DNA of 35,484 nucleotides from RGIG3040 sp964410675 (GCA_964410675.1 CAYPIB010000012.1:1-35484), one strand, 5' to 3'. Positions 8,543 through 17,792 are shown, counted from the stretch's first letter. The notes: generated by a model from the sequence alone, not told the origin. Program-made: numbers and translations.

Positions 8543-9742
8543 TTGAACAACGTTTTATATAAAGAATTTCAAATAAAAAGCATTAAAATAAAGTCGCTTG
8601 ATGTAATGTTATTTATACTGGCGACTGTGAGTGCTCTTTTTATGCGATATGCTCTTAGAAATGTTGTAGCCGGAGATTACAAAATGTTTTTTGAACCTTG
8701 GGTAGCAACGCTTCGTGAAGCTGGCGGAGGAATAAAGGGACTGAGTGCAGAATTTGAATATGTAGACTATACAACACCGTATTTATTTATTTTATCATGC
8801 ATTAGTATATGTCCATACTTAAATACATTACTCCTTATGAAAATAGTATCTATATTTTTTGATTTCGTAGCAGCATTTGCAGTTTTAGCAATTGTATATT
8901 CATATAAAAAAAATAGTACATTAGCAGTTGCAGCGTATGGAATATTTCTCATGATTCCGACTATTTTAACAAATGGCTCCATGTGGGCACAATGCGATAT
9001 TATTTTTACGAGCTTTATTTTATGGTCACTTTACTTTCTTTTTAAAGAACGTCCGGTTCCGGCGATGATTTTTTATGGTATTGCCTTTGCCTTTAAATTA
9101 CAAACGTTATTTTTAGCGCCGCTTTATTTAATTATTTGGATGAAAGGAAAAATTAAGCTCAAGCATTTCTTGTTTCTGCCGCTGATGTATGTTATTGGAA
9201 TGATTCCGTCTTTGCTGGCAGGAAAAGGATTTTGGGAATTAATTAGTGTATATTTCTTTCAGGCAGACGGTGCAATGGATATTTATGCGCTTTCACACAA
9301 ATTTCCTAACGTCTACCAATTTATCGGAACAGATACGTTTCTGATTGAATATGCCGATGCTGGAATTTGGCTGACACTTGGTGCTTTAATGATTTTATTA
9401 TATTTATTTGCCAGATTTCAATATGAGCTTGATACTGTTTTAATGCTCCGCATGGGAATGCTTCTTACAATGACGGTAGTTTTTTTCCTGCCGCATATGC
9501 ATGAGCGTTATGCAATATTAGTTGATGTGATTTCAATTATATATGTATTTTTTGACCCTAAAAAATTTTATATACCAATTATAACGATTTTATGCTCTTT
9601 TGCCGGTTATACGATATATTTGGCTCATACGAATGTTGTGCCGTTATATATTTATGCAATTTTATTTTTAGGGTTAATGATAGATCATGGAGTTTTTATT
9701 TTTAAACGGATTAAGAACAGTGAGGAGGTATGTCGTGGATAA
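8543..9742 (+). CDS. Multi-spanning GT-C-like membrane glycosyltransferase, first of a tandem pair
   Basis: A 399-residue integral membrane protein with about nine to eleven hydrophobic segments. The first outer loop has GDYKMFFEPWV (residues 44-54), in which Asp45 sits where GT-C enzymes keep their catalytic acid. Other marks are NGSMWAQCDIIFTSF (144-158), a KLQTLFLAP helix and LPHMHERYAI (316-325). This pattern resembles Gpi18/PIG-V-like or GT87-like transferases that use polyprenyl-phosphate sugars at the outer face. The start is TTG at 8543, with AAGGAG at 8530-8535; no nearer ATG exists. It overlaps the related next gene by eight bases. Exact family and sugar are uncertain; the GT-C class is an inference from topology and motifs. 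Confidence 0.72.
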   Translation: MNNVLYKEFQIKSIKIKSLDVMLFILATVSALFMRYALRNVVAGDYKMFFEPWVATLREAGGGIKGLSAEFEYVDYTTPYLFILSCISICPYLNTLLLMKIVSIFFDFVAAFAVLAIVYSYKKNSTLAVAAYGIFLMIPTILTNGSMWAQCDIIFTSFILWSLYFLFKERPVPAMIFYGIAFAFKLQTLFLAPLYLIIWMKGKIKLKHFLFLPLMYVIGMIPSLLAGKGFWELISVYFFQADGAMDIYALSHKFPNVYQFIGTDTFLIEYADAGIWLTLGALMILLYLFARFQYELDTVLMLRMGMLLTMTVVFFLPHMHERYAILVDVISIIYVFFDPKKFYIPIITILCSFAGYTIYLAHTNVVPLYIYAILFLGLMIDHGVFIFKRIKNSEEVCRG

Positions 9743-10784
9743 AGCAATCACTGGTTTTTTAACAAAGGAAATAAAATGGAAACAGTTTTCATTTGCGCCT
9801 CTGGACTTACTATTACTGCTGGGTACAACAGTCGTGGCAATTTTGCTTCGGGAAAGTATTTTTAATTATACCGCATTAAATACAGTAAATGAGTCACAGG
9901 AATTAATATCAATTGAATTAAAAGTTTTTTATTCACTCATAGATTTCGTATTAGCAGTCATATGTGCCTGCCTAGTGCTATCCCTTACTAACAACAAAAT
10001 TAAAAGTTTTTTAGCTTATGGAATTACGCTTATGTTTCCGGTGCTTACGGCAGGCAGCGCGATGTGGGGGATGGGAGATTCCATCTATTTATTATTTACA
10101 GTGGCTGCAGTTGGCTTTGCGCTCCGAAAGAAAGCAGATTTGGGCTTAATCAGTTTGGGAATAGCATCTATATTTAATATGAATGCTTTATTTGTACTAC
10201 CGGTATTTATTATGCTGTATTTGAGGAAAGAAGTAAAAATAATAAGCTTTATCTTCCCTTTTATCGGCTTTTGGACAAATAAGTGGTTATCGATGCCGGA
10301 ATGCCCGATATTTAATTCTATTTTTGCGGCAGAAAGGCTGCTGTCTGAGAGCAGACCGACAAAGCTTTTAAGTTACAATTATCCGAATATCTTTCAATTC
10401 TTTGGACCGGGTGAGTTTGTGCAGGAATACAGTCAGGCATCAGTTTGGCTGGTAGTCTTTGCAGCGGTAATTTTTGGTGTACTTACGGCCATGAACAAAA
10501 AAGAAAATACAAATAAAAGAATTTTATCATTATTTGTGCTTTCTGCATTGCTCATACCTTTTCTTGCCCCCTTTATGAATGAACGCAGCGGAATGCTTGC
10601 GGCTGTTTTGGCACTTATACTAGGCTTTACAACAATGAAAAAATTTTATATCCCGATTGTTCAGGGGATTTTGGTTTATATAGCCTTTTCGGCATTTTTC
10701 AGAGGGGAAAGTGTAATTCCGCTTGCGCTGGCAGCAGGTGTTTCGCTTTTGCTTATTATGGATTTACTACGGGAGGAAATATGA
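9735..10784 (+). CDS. Membrane protein related to the preceding GT-C-like protein, apparently degenerate
   Basis: This 349-residue membrane protein aligns by eye with its upstream neighbour along its length: AGSAMWGMGDSIYLLF (106-121) with NGSMWAQCDIIFTSF, NYPNIFQFFG (215-224) with KFPNVYQFIG, APFMNERSGM (278-287) with LPHMHERYAI, and MKKFYIPIV with PKKFYIPII. The acidic first loop that holds GDYKMFF upstream is replaced by a loop without the D-Y motif (FNYTALNTVNESQ), and the HMHERY histidines are lost. GTG 9735 is the likely start because GAGGAGG ends six bases before it. An in-frame ATG at 9687 lies inside the previous gene without a good site. It may be a structural partner of the first protein or a transferase with changed specificity. 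Confidence 0.68.
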   Translation: MDKAITGFLTKEIKWKQFSFAPLDLLLLLGTTVVAILLRESIFNYTALNTVNESQELISIELKVFYSLIDFVLAVICACLVLSLTNNKIKSFLAYGITLMFPVLTAGSAMWGMGDSIYLLFTVAAVGFALRKKADLGLISLGIASIFNMNALFVLPVFIMLYLRKEVKIISFIFPFIGFWTNKWLSMPECPIFNSIFAAERLLSESRPTKLLSYNYPNIFQFFGPGEFVQEYSQASVWLVVFAAVIFGVLTAMNKKENTNKRILSLFVLSALLIPFLAPFMNERSGMLAAVLALILGFTTMKKFYIPIVQGILVYIAFSAFFRGESVIPLALAAGVSLLLIMDLLREEI

Positions 10785-11938
10785 AAAAAATTGATCGGCT
10801 TGATTTTGTAAATGGCATAAAGGTATTGTCATTTTGGCTTGTATTTAATGTACATTTTACAAACGCATTTTATCCGGCTTTCTACAGCTTGAATACTGCG
10901 GATTCGCATACGGCATCTAATTTGGAAATTTTAATTGGAAGTACACCGCTTGACATTATTTTAGCAGGTAAATTTACGGTACGATTATTTTTGATTTTAA
11001 GTGGTTTTTTTATAGCAAGAAAATATTTTTTGACAGGTAAGGAAAGAGGAATTGGCGAGGGTGCCTTTAAAAAGTATTTTCGCTTAGTAGGCCCTATTTT
11101 AGTTGTCAATTTATTGATTTTTATTTTTATGTCTCTTGGTTTATTCAAAAATATGGAAGCAGCAACGGCTGCCAATTCAATTGATCTTTTTGGCAATTAT
11201 AATCAATTTACACCGAATTTCATGGCGGCGGTAAAAGAAGCCGTCTGGGACTGTTTCTTTTATGCAAAAAATGCTTATAATGGTCCGCTTTGGTTTATTT
11301 ATTACGAGTTTTTTGGGAGTTTGCTTGTATCTGCACTTCTTGTGCTCTTTGGCAAGAGTAAAGCAAGATATATTGTATATGCAGTCAGTGCACTCTTATG
11401 TGCAGGCGGTGATTTTCTTGCACCGATATGCGGCATGGTTGTCGGTGATTTACTTTACAATAATTATAAGTGGATTGAGAAGCTTCAGAAACAAAAATGG
11501 CTGCTTTGGCTTGGCTTTTTTGGCGCACTGTTAGTGGGAACGTATCCGCCGATTGGAGAATATAGTGAGGTTGTCCGTAATTCTTTTTATGGATTTTTCC
11601 CTCCTAAGGTAATTTTATATTATATATTGGCAGGGGGAGTAGTCCTGTTTTGCATTTGCTCAATGCCGCAGCTTCAAAAAATTTTTACGAATAAAGTATT
11701 TGATTTTTACAGTAATATTTCATATTGCTTCTATTTAATACATTTTCCGGTATTGTGTATTTTTAGTTCAGCATTTTATTTAGCATTGAAAGATAAAATG
11801 AATTATCATATACTGGCAGTAATAAATTATATTTTAACGATTGCTGTTTGCACAGGAATTTCTTGGCTGCTGGCGAGATTTATAGAAAAACCCGGAATTC
11901 GGATGGCGGATAAACTGGCAAAAAGACTATTCAACTAA
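10781..11938 (+). CDS. Acyltransferase family 3 membrane protein (first of three)
   Basis: A 385-residue integral membrane O-acyltransferase of the OafA/acyltransferase-3 type, which transfers acetyl or other acyl groups to surface sugars. The N-terminus RLDFVNGIKVLSFWLVFNVHFTN carries the conserved His (residue 25) of the family's first helix, followed by VRLFLILSGFFIARKYF, FKKYFRLVGPILVVN and NGPLWFIYYEFFGSLL. About ten hydrophobic segments follow, ending in CYLIHFP-type FYLIHFPVLCI and an FIEKPG near the C-terminus, a common OafA ending. It starts inside the stop of the preceding gene (ATGA overlap). The acceptor sugar is unknown. Confidence 0.85.
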   Translation: MKKIDRLDFVNGIKVLSFWLVFNVHFTNAFYPAFYSLNTADSHTASNLEILIGSTPLDIILAGKFTVRLFLILSGFFIARKYFLTGKERGIGEGAFKKYFRLVGPILVVNLLIFIFMSLGLFKNMEAATAANSIDLFGNYNQFTPNFMAAVKEAVWDCFFYAKNAYNGPLWFIYYEFFGSLLVSALLVLFGKSKARYIVYAVSALLCAGGDFLAPICGMVVGDLLYNNYKWIEKLQKQKWLLWLGFFGALLVGTYPPIGEYSEVVRNSFYGFFPPKVILYYILAGGVVLFCICSMPQLQKIFTNKVFDFYSNISYCFYLIHFPVLCIFSSAFYLALKDKMNYHILAVINYILTIAVCTGISWLLARFIEKPGIRMADKLAKRLFN

Positions 11939-11961
11939 TGTTGAACGAAGGAGGCAGGGCT

Positions 11962-13020
11962 ATGGAATCCAGAAAAGCATTTGTAGATACAGCAAAGTTT
12001 TTTGGCATTATTATTGTGCTTATGAATCATATAGGCCTGTCGCTTCCCTATATTAATTTTTATGGGGGGATGTTTTATGTTCCGATATTTTTTGTTGCGG
12101 CAGGCTATACATATAAAAGAAAAGAAGAAAGTTTTGGCGGCTTTGTCAAGAAAAAGGCAAGGAGGCTGCTCGTTCCTTATTTTGTATGTAATGGGCTGCT
12201 GCTTTTGTTTTATATAATCAGAGGAAGTTTAACGAGTTCATTCACCGGCAGGGAGTTCCTTTTTAATCTGATAGGAATCATTTATTCTAGGAATTGTCTT
12301 TTTCCGATGAATCAGGATAGTAATGTATACTTTATGACAATGCTGAATAGTCCAACATGGTTTTTGACAGCATTGTTTTTAAGCTACATACTTTTCGAAT
12401 TAAGCATTCGATTAACAAAAGGTAACAAGCAGAAATTAGGTGCTTTTGGTGTAATTATGCTTTTTGCATCGGTTGTGTTACATTACTTATCACCAATTTT
12501 ATTCCCTTGGAGCATGGAAAGCATCGGGTTGTTTTATTGCTTCCTTTTGGCAGGCTTTTTCATAAAAGATTTAGGTTTATTAGAAAAAGGTTATATCATA
12601 TGGCTATTGGGAGTAGGAATGGTTTTATTTTTAATTACGGCTTACATGAACGGTTCGGCAAATATATCGGTTGGAAACTGGGGAATGAGTGTTATGCTCG
12701 GAGTGTACAATAGTATATATTCTTCACTTTTCATCCTTTGGCTTTGTAAGACGATTGAAAAATATTTTGGTTTTTTTACAAAAGCGGCAGCATTTATAGG
12801 AAGGCATACACTTTCAATCCTCTGCTTTCATATGTTGATTATAACTGTTGCCAAAACAGTAGTAGAATTTTTATTAAATCGTTTCGATTGGGAATTGGGA
12901 GTAATTGGGGGAGGAGTATTAAAATTTTTGGTACTGGCAGGTACGATAGCACTTATTGTCGCAGCAGAAAACTTATTGAAGCGTGTCAACAAGGGAGAAG
13001 CAGATGAAGGTAAGAGATAA
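11962..13020 (+). CDS. Acyltransferase family 3 membrane protein (second of three)
   Basis: A 352-residue membrane acyltransferase resembling the fucose 4-O-acetylase-like branch. It starts MESRKAFVDTAKFFGIIIVLMNHIGLSLP, with His23 in the family position, followed by FYVPIFFVAAGYTYKRKE, a basic loop VKKKARRLLVPYFVCN, SPTWFLTALFLSYILFEL and a C-terminal TLSILCFHMLII helix. I place the start at ATG 11962, which has AAGGAGG seven bases upstream. The in-frame ATG at 11938 overlaps the previous stop but adds MLNEGGRA, which is just the ribosome binding site being read as protein. It lies in a run of three consecutive acyltransferase genes that differ clearly from one another in sequence. Confidence 0.83.
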   Translation: MESRKAFVDTAKFFGIIIVLMNHIGLSLPYINFYGGMFYVPIFFVAAGYTYKRKEESFGGFVKKKARRLLVPYFVCNGLLLLFYIIRGSLTSSFTGREFLFNLIGIIYSRNCLFPMNQDSNVYFMTMLNSPTWFLTALFLSYILFELSIRLTKGNKQKLGAFGVIMLFASVVLHYLSPILFPWSMESIGLFYCFLLAGFFIKDLGLLEKGYIIWLLGVGMVLFLITAYMNGSANISVGNWGMSVMLGVYNSIYSSLFILWLCKTIEKYFGFFTKAAAFIGRHTLSILCFHMLIITVAKTVVEFLLNRFDWELGVIGGGVLKFLVLAGTIALIVAAENLLKRVNKGEADEGKR

Positions 13021-14071
13021 GAGTCTTGATGCAGTAAAGGGTTTTGCTATTATTCTTGTAATGCTAGGGCATTGTATTGTAAAAAATAATATGGTAGATG
13101 CAGCAGAGGATCCATATATTTATGATTTAATCAAAACAGTAGAGATGCCTCTTTTTATAATGATTAGTGGTTATCTGGCGGGATTATCGGTAAAACCGTC
13201 TTCCATTAAGATTGCGGTGGAACGGTTAAAAAAGAGAGCCATTTCCTATTTAGTTCCTTTTTTTGTATGGATTTTATTGAGTAACCTATTTAGTGGTAAA
13301 ATAAGGCCTTTGAAGGCTGTTGTCGATGTTTTGTTTCATTTGGACTGGGGCTTATGGTTTTTAATGACCTTATTTATTGTTACTATCGTTGTTACACTTG
13401 CAGACTGTTTTCGGGAATGGTGGAAATTTTTGGCAGTCGTTTTAGTTGCATATATATTTTTTTATATACAAAGCGGAAGCGGCAATACATTTTTAAGCCC
13501 GCATCTTACAATTCGATATATGCCCTACTATTTGGCGGGATTCTTTGTTACTCGTTATATTATTCCCCTTAGTAAAGCCGGTAATAAAATGATTTCTATT
13601 ATAACCCAAAAAGCTGTGCTTTGGATTTTCTGGGCATTTTGTTTTGCCGGTTATTTATATTTTGTAATAGCTTTTGATATGGTGACGGTTCATAATACAA
13701 TGGAATTACTAGTGCAGATGATTGCGTCATTTATGGGGTGCTATGTGTGCTTTTTCGGAATATATCAGTTTTATAATAATAAAATCGTATTTTGGGATTA
13801 TAGAGACACCATTCATATGGAGAGAGTGCCATTTTTATCCAAAATTGGGCAGTATACGTTAGAAATTTATGTACTTCACTTTCGTTTTGTCACAATACTT
13901 GGTTTTTACAAAATGGGTTACAAGCTGTGCAGTAAAGAAGGCCTCCTTGTAGTGGCGGCCTCGTTTATTGTGATGAGTGTACTTTCATGGCTTGTTATTG
14001 TCCTTGTAAAAAAAGTTCCTGCTTTGGATTTTCTGTTGTTTGGAAAAACAATTACAAAGCGGAAAAAATAG
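13004..14071 (+). CDS. Acyltransferase family 3 membrane protein (third of three)
   Basis: A 355-residue membrane acyltransferase. The N-terminus KSLDAVKGFAIILVMLGHCIVKNN has the conserved His23; then EMPLFIMISGYLAG, a basic VERLKKRAISYLVPFFVW loop, DWGLWFLMTLFIVTIV and, near the C-terminus, YTLEIYVLHFRFV. ATG 13004 follows AAGGGAG by six bases and overlaps the second acyltransferase by 17 bases; a GTG at 12983 would extend it by seven residues with no site. The gene ends in a 20-base tail-to-tail overlap with the minus-strand GT-C-like gene, and no terminator is visible between them, so convergent transcripts may interfere. It most likely acylates a sugar of the glycan made by this locus. 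Confidence 0.83.
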   Translation: MKVRDKSLDAVKGFAIILVMLGHCIVKNNMVDAAEDPYIYDLIKTVEMPLFIMISGYLAGLSVKPSSIKIAVERLKKRAISYLVPFFVWILLSNLFSGKIRPLKAVVDVLFHLDWGLWFLMTLFIVTIVVTLADCFREWWKFLAVVLVAYIFFYIQSGSGNTFLSPHLTIRYMPYYLAGFFVTRYIIPLSKAGNKMISIITQKAVLWIFWAFCFAGYLYFVIAFDMVTVHNTMELLVQMIASFMGCYVCFFGIYQFYNNKIVFWDYRDTIHMERVPFLSKIGQYTLEIYVLHFRFVTILGFYKMGYKLCSKEGLLVVAASFIVMSVLSWLVIVLVKKVPALDFLLFGKTITKRKK

Positions 14072-16070
14072 CATCCTCGTTATTGCCTGATACAAATACG
14101 CATGTATACAGCTGGCTGTTATATGTCATAGTTTCGCCAAGTTTTGTTTCGCCGCGTTCTATTTTTAATATATATTTTGGGTTTACATCCGTTTTAGAAG
14201 GAGTTTCTAACACAATATGCACCAGCTTACATTGAGGCATAAATTTTTTGAACGTAAGCCAAAGCGGGTAATCATATCCATCACCAGAGATTGAAACGCC
14301 AATAGTTTCTGAGGACTCTAATTCTGCCAAGATATCTGTTAATTCCAAATAACTATCATAACGCTTGTTATACGTAAAATACCTGCTTAGACGATCAGAG
14401 CACCCTTCGGCAATATTAGTCATGGAAGGTTCCATGTTATAAGTAATGGATGGAATCGCAAAAAGGATACCAAGTATGGTGAAAGGAATTAGAATATATC
14501 CCTTCTTTTTCATATTTCTGCATATGATATCAAATAGGTTTCCAATCATAATTACGGTCATGGCAAGAGCCGGATACATAATCCGTGTTCCCCATGGCTG
14601 CCAGCGAAGTAAAGCCATTATAAAACCTAACGAGAGCCAACAGGATATGGAAAAGCCCAATGTATGAGGGAGAAGTAAAGCCTGTGTGCCGGATTTGATT
14701 TTTTTACGAAAGAGTTGCATGCAAGCAAAAATAAGAAGAAGAAGGCCGCAGCCAAGAGCCAAATAACCGACGAATGCACTTGGGGTGATGTCATGAGAAT
14801 ACATGTTGCTGCCCCGGTTCATATGTCTGATATAATCAAAACCGTGAAAAGAGATTGCCTCATGATTGACTTCTACTTTTAAAAGTGCTCCCAAATGAAT
14901 GGCAATGCGGCAAATAAAACCATTGAGGGCATCAGAGAAGTGCTGGGTAACAATCAGAGAAAAATTCTTCATAATATTAACAATGATATAACTTATATTT
15001 TTTGTGGCAACCATAATATTATCACTGGCAGTTGCCGGCATAATCTGGCCGCAGGAAAGAAAATTGCGGATAAGACTTTCGCTAATGAAAACAAATAAGG
15101 CAGTCCCAGCGGTTAATGCTGCTTGTATCAAAGCAATTAATTTATCCTTCTTAATAAATCGAACAATGACAAGCCATGGAAGGAAAAATACCATGGAGGC
15201 ACAAATGCTTGTTTTGGTTAAGAATGCACAGCCGACCGTGAGACCGGTGAATAAAGCCATTCTAATTGTCTGGCTTTTAAAAGTAATCGTATCCATTAAT
15301 ATAAATTGAAGTAAATAATATAGGAAAACAGTGAACCACATCGTACCAAATAAATCATTTTGTGTAGTCACAGCTTGTGATATCGTTAAGGGCATGGTCA
15401 TAAATAAAAATGCTGCAAAGATAGAAAAGCATCTGCTTGTACCGAGCATTTTAGTGCATTTATATAAATAAGCTGCGGTGATAAGCATCGAAAAGTATTG
15501 TAAAAGATTGAGGAAACTATCACTTCCGGTTAACAGAAACATATGAAGCAGGTTGTATTCGTCGAGTACAGGCGAATAGAGCTGCCGGTCAATGGTAGTA
15601 ACAAAGTGATTCACGCTTTGATTGTCAATCCAATGTCCGATTCGTGCAAGGTGATAGGTCATGGAATCATAATTATAAGGAACCGTAAAGACAGCACCTA
15701 TTAAAAGTATAATCGAAATAATTGCCATACTGATGAGCATTAACTTTTCGGATATAGAAAAAGAGCGGATTCTTTTCATATAATGTTCTAATATTTGGTT
15801 AAGTAAGCGGGTAGAAAATGGAAAAGAAAATCCAAAACGAACGACATAGATAACCCAGATTATGATAAGAACTATGAACCATGAGCTTGTTAAGGTAATT
15901 GTATTTAAACAATAAAAAAAGCTTAGAATGTTTGTAATAAGGAGTAGTACAGCTTGAAAGATTAGAAGTGAGGAGGCAAAGGCTTCCCAAATGCCTTCAC
16001 CTTTCAAAAGCAAACTCTTTTTTTGATATATATAAATAGAGATAAATACGATAGGTAATAATAGTAACAT
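14052..16070 (-). CDS. Large GT-C-like membrane glycosyltransferase (GT39-like)
   Basis: A 672-residue membrane protein with about twelve hydrophobic segments and a soluble C-terminal domain of about 110 residues. After two or three leading helices comes PYNYDSMTYHLARIGHWI (131-148), whose Asp135 matches the catalytic acid of the first outer loop in ArnT/PMT-like GT-C enzymes. It is followed by DRQLYSPVLDEYNLLHMFLL (161-180), a pattern I associate with GT39-like transferases, and TTQNDLFGTMWFT. Such enzymes move a sugar from a polyprenyl carrier to a surface acceptor. It is the only minus-strand gene inside the glycan locus and has its own promoter (16098-16126). AAAGGAT precedes the ATG at 16070. 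Its 3' end overlaps the third acyltransferase gene by 20 bases. Donor and acceptor are unknown. Confidence 0.75.
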   Translation of the reverse strand: MLLLLPIVFISIYIYQKKSLLLKGEGIWEAFASSLLIFQAVLLLITNILSFFYCLNTITLTSSWFIVLIIIWVIYVVRFGFSFPFSTRLLNQILEHYMKRIRSFSISEKLMLISMAIISIILLIGAVFTVPYNYDSMTYHLARIGHWIDNQSVNHFVTTIDRQLYSPVLDEYNLLHMFLLTGSDSFLNLLQYFSMLITAAYLYKCTKMLGTSRCFSIFAAFLFMTMPLTISQAVTTQNDLFGTMWFTVFLYYLLQFILMDTITFKSQTIRMALFTGLTVGCAFLTKTSICASMVFFLPWLVIVRFIKKDKLIALIQAALTAGTALFVFISESLIRNFLSCGQIMPATASDNIMVATKNISYIIVNIMKNFSLIVTQHFSDALNGFICRIAIHLGALLKVEVNHEAISFHGFDYIRHMNRGSNMYSHDITPSAFVGYLALGCGLLLLIFACMQLFRKKIKSGTQALLLPHTLGFSISCWLSLGFIMALLRWQPWGTRIMYPALAMTVIMIGNLFDIICRNMKKKGYILIPFTILGILFAIPSITYNMEPSMTNIAEGCSDRLSRYFTYNKRYDSYLELTDILAELESSETIGVSISGDGYDYPLWLTFKKFMPQCKLVHIVLETPSKTDVNPKYILKIERGETKLGETMTYNSQLYTCVFVSGNNEDAIFSAL

Positions 16071-16097
16071 AGTTATATCCTTTCAATATTATTCAAA

Positions 16098-16126
16098 ATT
16101 ATTAAAACATATACAAAATATAGCAA
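16098..16126 (-). promoter_or_regulatory. Promoter for the minus-strand GT-C-like gene
   Basis: Read on the minus strand, TTGCTA (16126-16121) and AATAAT (16103-16098) are 17 bases apart. Transcription would start near 16091, about 20 bases before the ATG. It faces the plus-strand promoter at 16157 in a divergent intergenic region of 99 bases. Confidence 0.6.
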
Positions 16127-16156
16127 AATTGGGTGGATTTAGCAAGAGATTCGGGG

Positions 16157-16162
16157 TATAAT
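16157..16162 (+). promoter_or_regulatory. Perfect -10 element eight bases before an ATG (possible leaderless start)
   Basis: TATAAT ends only seven bases before ATG 16170. With the normal -10 to +1 distance, transcription would begin at about 16169, essentially at the start codon. No convincing -35 lies 16-18 bases upstream (TGGATT at best), and no ribosome binding site precedes the ATG. Confidence 0.5.
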
Positions 16163-16169
16163 TAAAAGT

Positions 16170-17792
16170 ATGAACAGGCTGGAGAAAAAAGGGAAAGTAA
16201 AAATATATATTGGAATTGCTGCGTTAATTATGTGGGCAGTCACGTTTTTTACAGATAAAAAAATGTTTACAAAGGATGCACTTAATATGAACTGTCTGCC
16301 AATTGATACAGCGATGGTTCCATTTATGCACATTGTAAGCAAAGTATTGGTATTAGTGTTTTTTTATTGTTTCTTAAGGTTCTTGTGGTATAGCCGCAAA
16401 AATAAAACCTTGCTTATTCCATTTCTTATATTTATAATTGTCTATGGAATTGGCCTTTTGTTTGTTTATCCAGGATATTATATGAGTGATGATCCTATTA
16501 TTTTTGCCTATGCTACGAGATATTATCCGGTATATTGGCACAATTATCTCACATCACTTTTCTATATGACAAGTATGTCAATATTTCCGGCTTCTTGCGG
16601 ACCGGTATTGCTGAGTGATATTTGTTACGCGATTGTTTATGCTTATATTTTTCATGAAGGCAGTCAGGTTTTTATGGGAAAAGGAAAGTTTGCACTGATG
16701 ATATTGGGTATTCTTCCATTTGTGCTGCTTGGAGCACTTATGTGCTTTCGGCCGGCAGTATATTCTTCTTTTTTCGTATTTTATTTTGCATATCTTTATT
16801 TTGACAAAAAGAAGGGGAAAGGTTTATCAATAGATAAAGTATGCATTTTGGCTTTTTTGACAGCACTATTATCTTTTTGGCGGAGTGAGGGAGCGGTACT
16901 GCTCGTATGCCAAGTAGTTCTTGCGGCATTCGTATATCACAAGGTTTCCCGCAAAAGACTTCTGCTTCTATTTATATTGTCGATTTGTTTTTTCTTTATT
17001 ATAAAAATTCCACAGACAATCGGGGAACAAAAGTATTATGGCAGTGACTATCTGATTATTTCCACGACAAGACCCCTTTCCGTCATTGTTCACAGAGAAC
17101 AGACATACGAAGGGGCAAAAGAAGATTTAGAAAATATAAGTAAAATCACAGACTTTGGCTATTTGCACAATGACTCTCTTTCCTGCAGTGCTTATAATCG
17201 TTATAATACAGACAATAATGAAGGACGATACACGCAGACAGGAGCTTCTAAAGCGGATCAAAAGGCTTACTTAAAAAGTGCACTGCGTTTAATTTGGCAT
17301 AATTTAGATTTATATTTAGGTGAAAGAATACAATTATTTCTAGTCACCAATGGAATTTATGGGTATAATAAGGATATGGTACTCGGACTTAAGCCGGTTG
17401 TTGCTACTGATTTTCACTTATATGCCCATGATCGGGATTACGGTTTTGAAATGCTTCATGATTATAAAAGAGCACCAATTAATGGGACAGGCGATTATGC
17501 TTTGTTTTTATTTAAATTTGGCGGTGAGTCATACATTCCGATGCTGTTTGCTGCATTAGGCGGATTCATTTTCTGTTTGTTTTATAAGAAATGGTTTGAA
17601 GCGGCAGCTTTTGTTTCATTATTTTTGAGAGAAGGGGTAATCTTTTTGACGGCACCTGCTTCTTTTATTCAATATAGTTATCCAATGATGTATGTTACGG
17701 CTTTTTTAATATTGGTATTGGCACTGGAATGGGTTCAAGATAAAAATAGTAAGAAAAATGCCGATGAAATAATTTTTGAAGGGAAAATATAA
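16170..17792 (+). CDS. Large membrane protein, GT-C-like (DUF6020-like)
   Basis: A 540-residue integral membrane protein with about eleven hydrophobic segments. Its first long outer loop reads YPGYYMSDDPIIFAYATRY (100-118) with a paired Asp107-Asp108, followed by WHNYLTSLFY, which is how acceptor/donor loops in GT-C-like proteins often look; FWRSEGAVLLV appears near residue 232. The central region 280-400 is hydrophilic and carries no motif I recognise. It resembles DUF6020-type proteins of Clostridia surface-glycan loci, but this is from memory. The ATG has no ribosome binding site and sits directly after a TATAAT box. The following GT2 gene begins at the very next base after its stop, indicating tight coupling with a DPM1-like enzyme that could supply its lipid-linked donor. 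Confidence 0.65.
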   Translation: MNRLEKKGKVKIYIGIAALIMWAVTFFTDKKMFTKDALNMNCLPIDTAMVPFMHIVSKVLVLVFFYCFLRFLWYSRKNKTLLIPFLIFIIVYGIGLLFVYPGYYMSDDPIIFAYATRYYPVYWHNYLTSLFYMTSMSIFPASCGPVLLSDICYAIVYAYIFHEGSQVFMGKGKFALMILGILPFVLLGALMCFRPAVYSSFFVFYFAYLYFDKKKGKGLSIDKVCILAFLTALLSFWRSEGAVLLVCQVVLAAFVYHKVSRKRLLLLFILSICFFFIIKIPQTIGEQKYYGSDYLIISTTRPLSVIVHREQTYEGAKEDLENISKITDFGYLHNDSLSCSAYNRYNTDNNEGRYTQTGASKADQKAYLKSALRLIWHNLDLYLGERIQLFLVTNGIYGYNKDMVLGLKPVVATDFHLYAHDRDYGFEMLHDYKRAPINGTGDYALFLFKFGGESYIPMLFAALGGFIFCLFYKKWFEAAAFVSLFLREGVIFLTAPASFIQYSYPMMYVTAFLILVLALEWVQDKNSKKNADEIIFEGKI

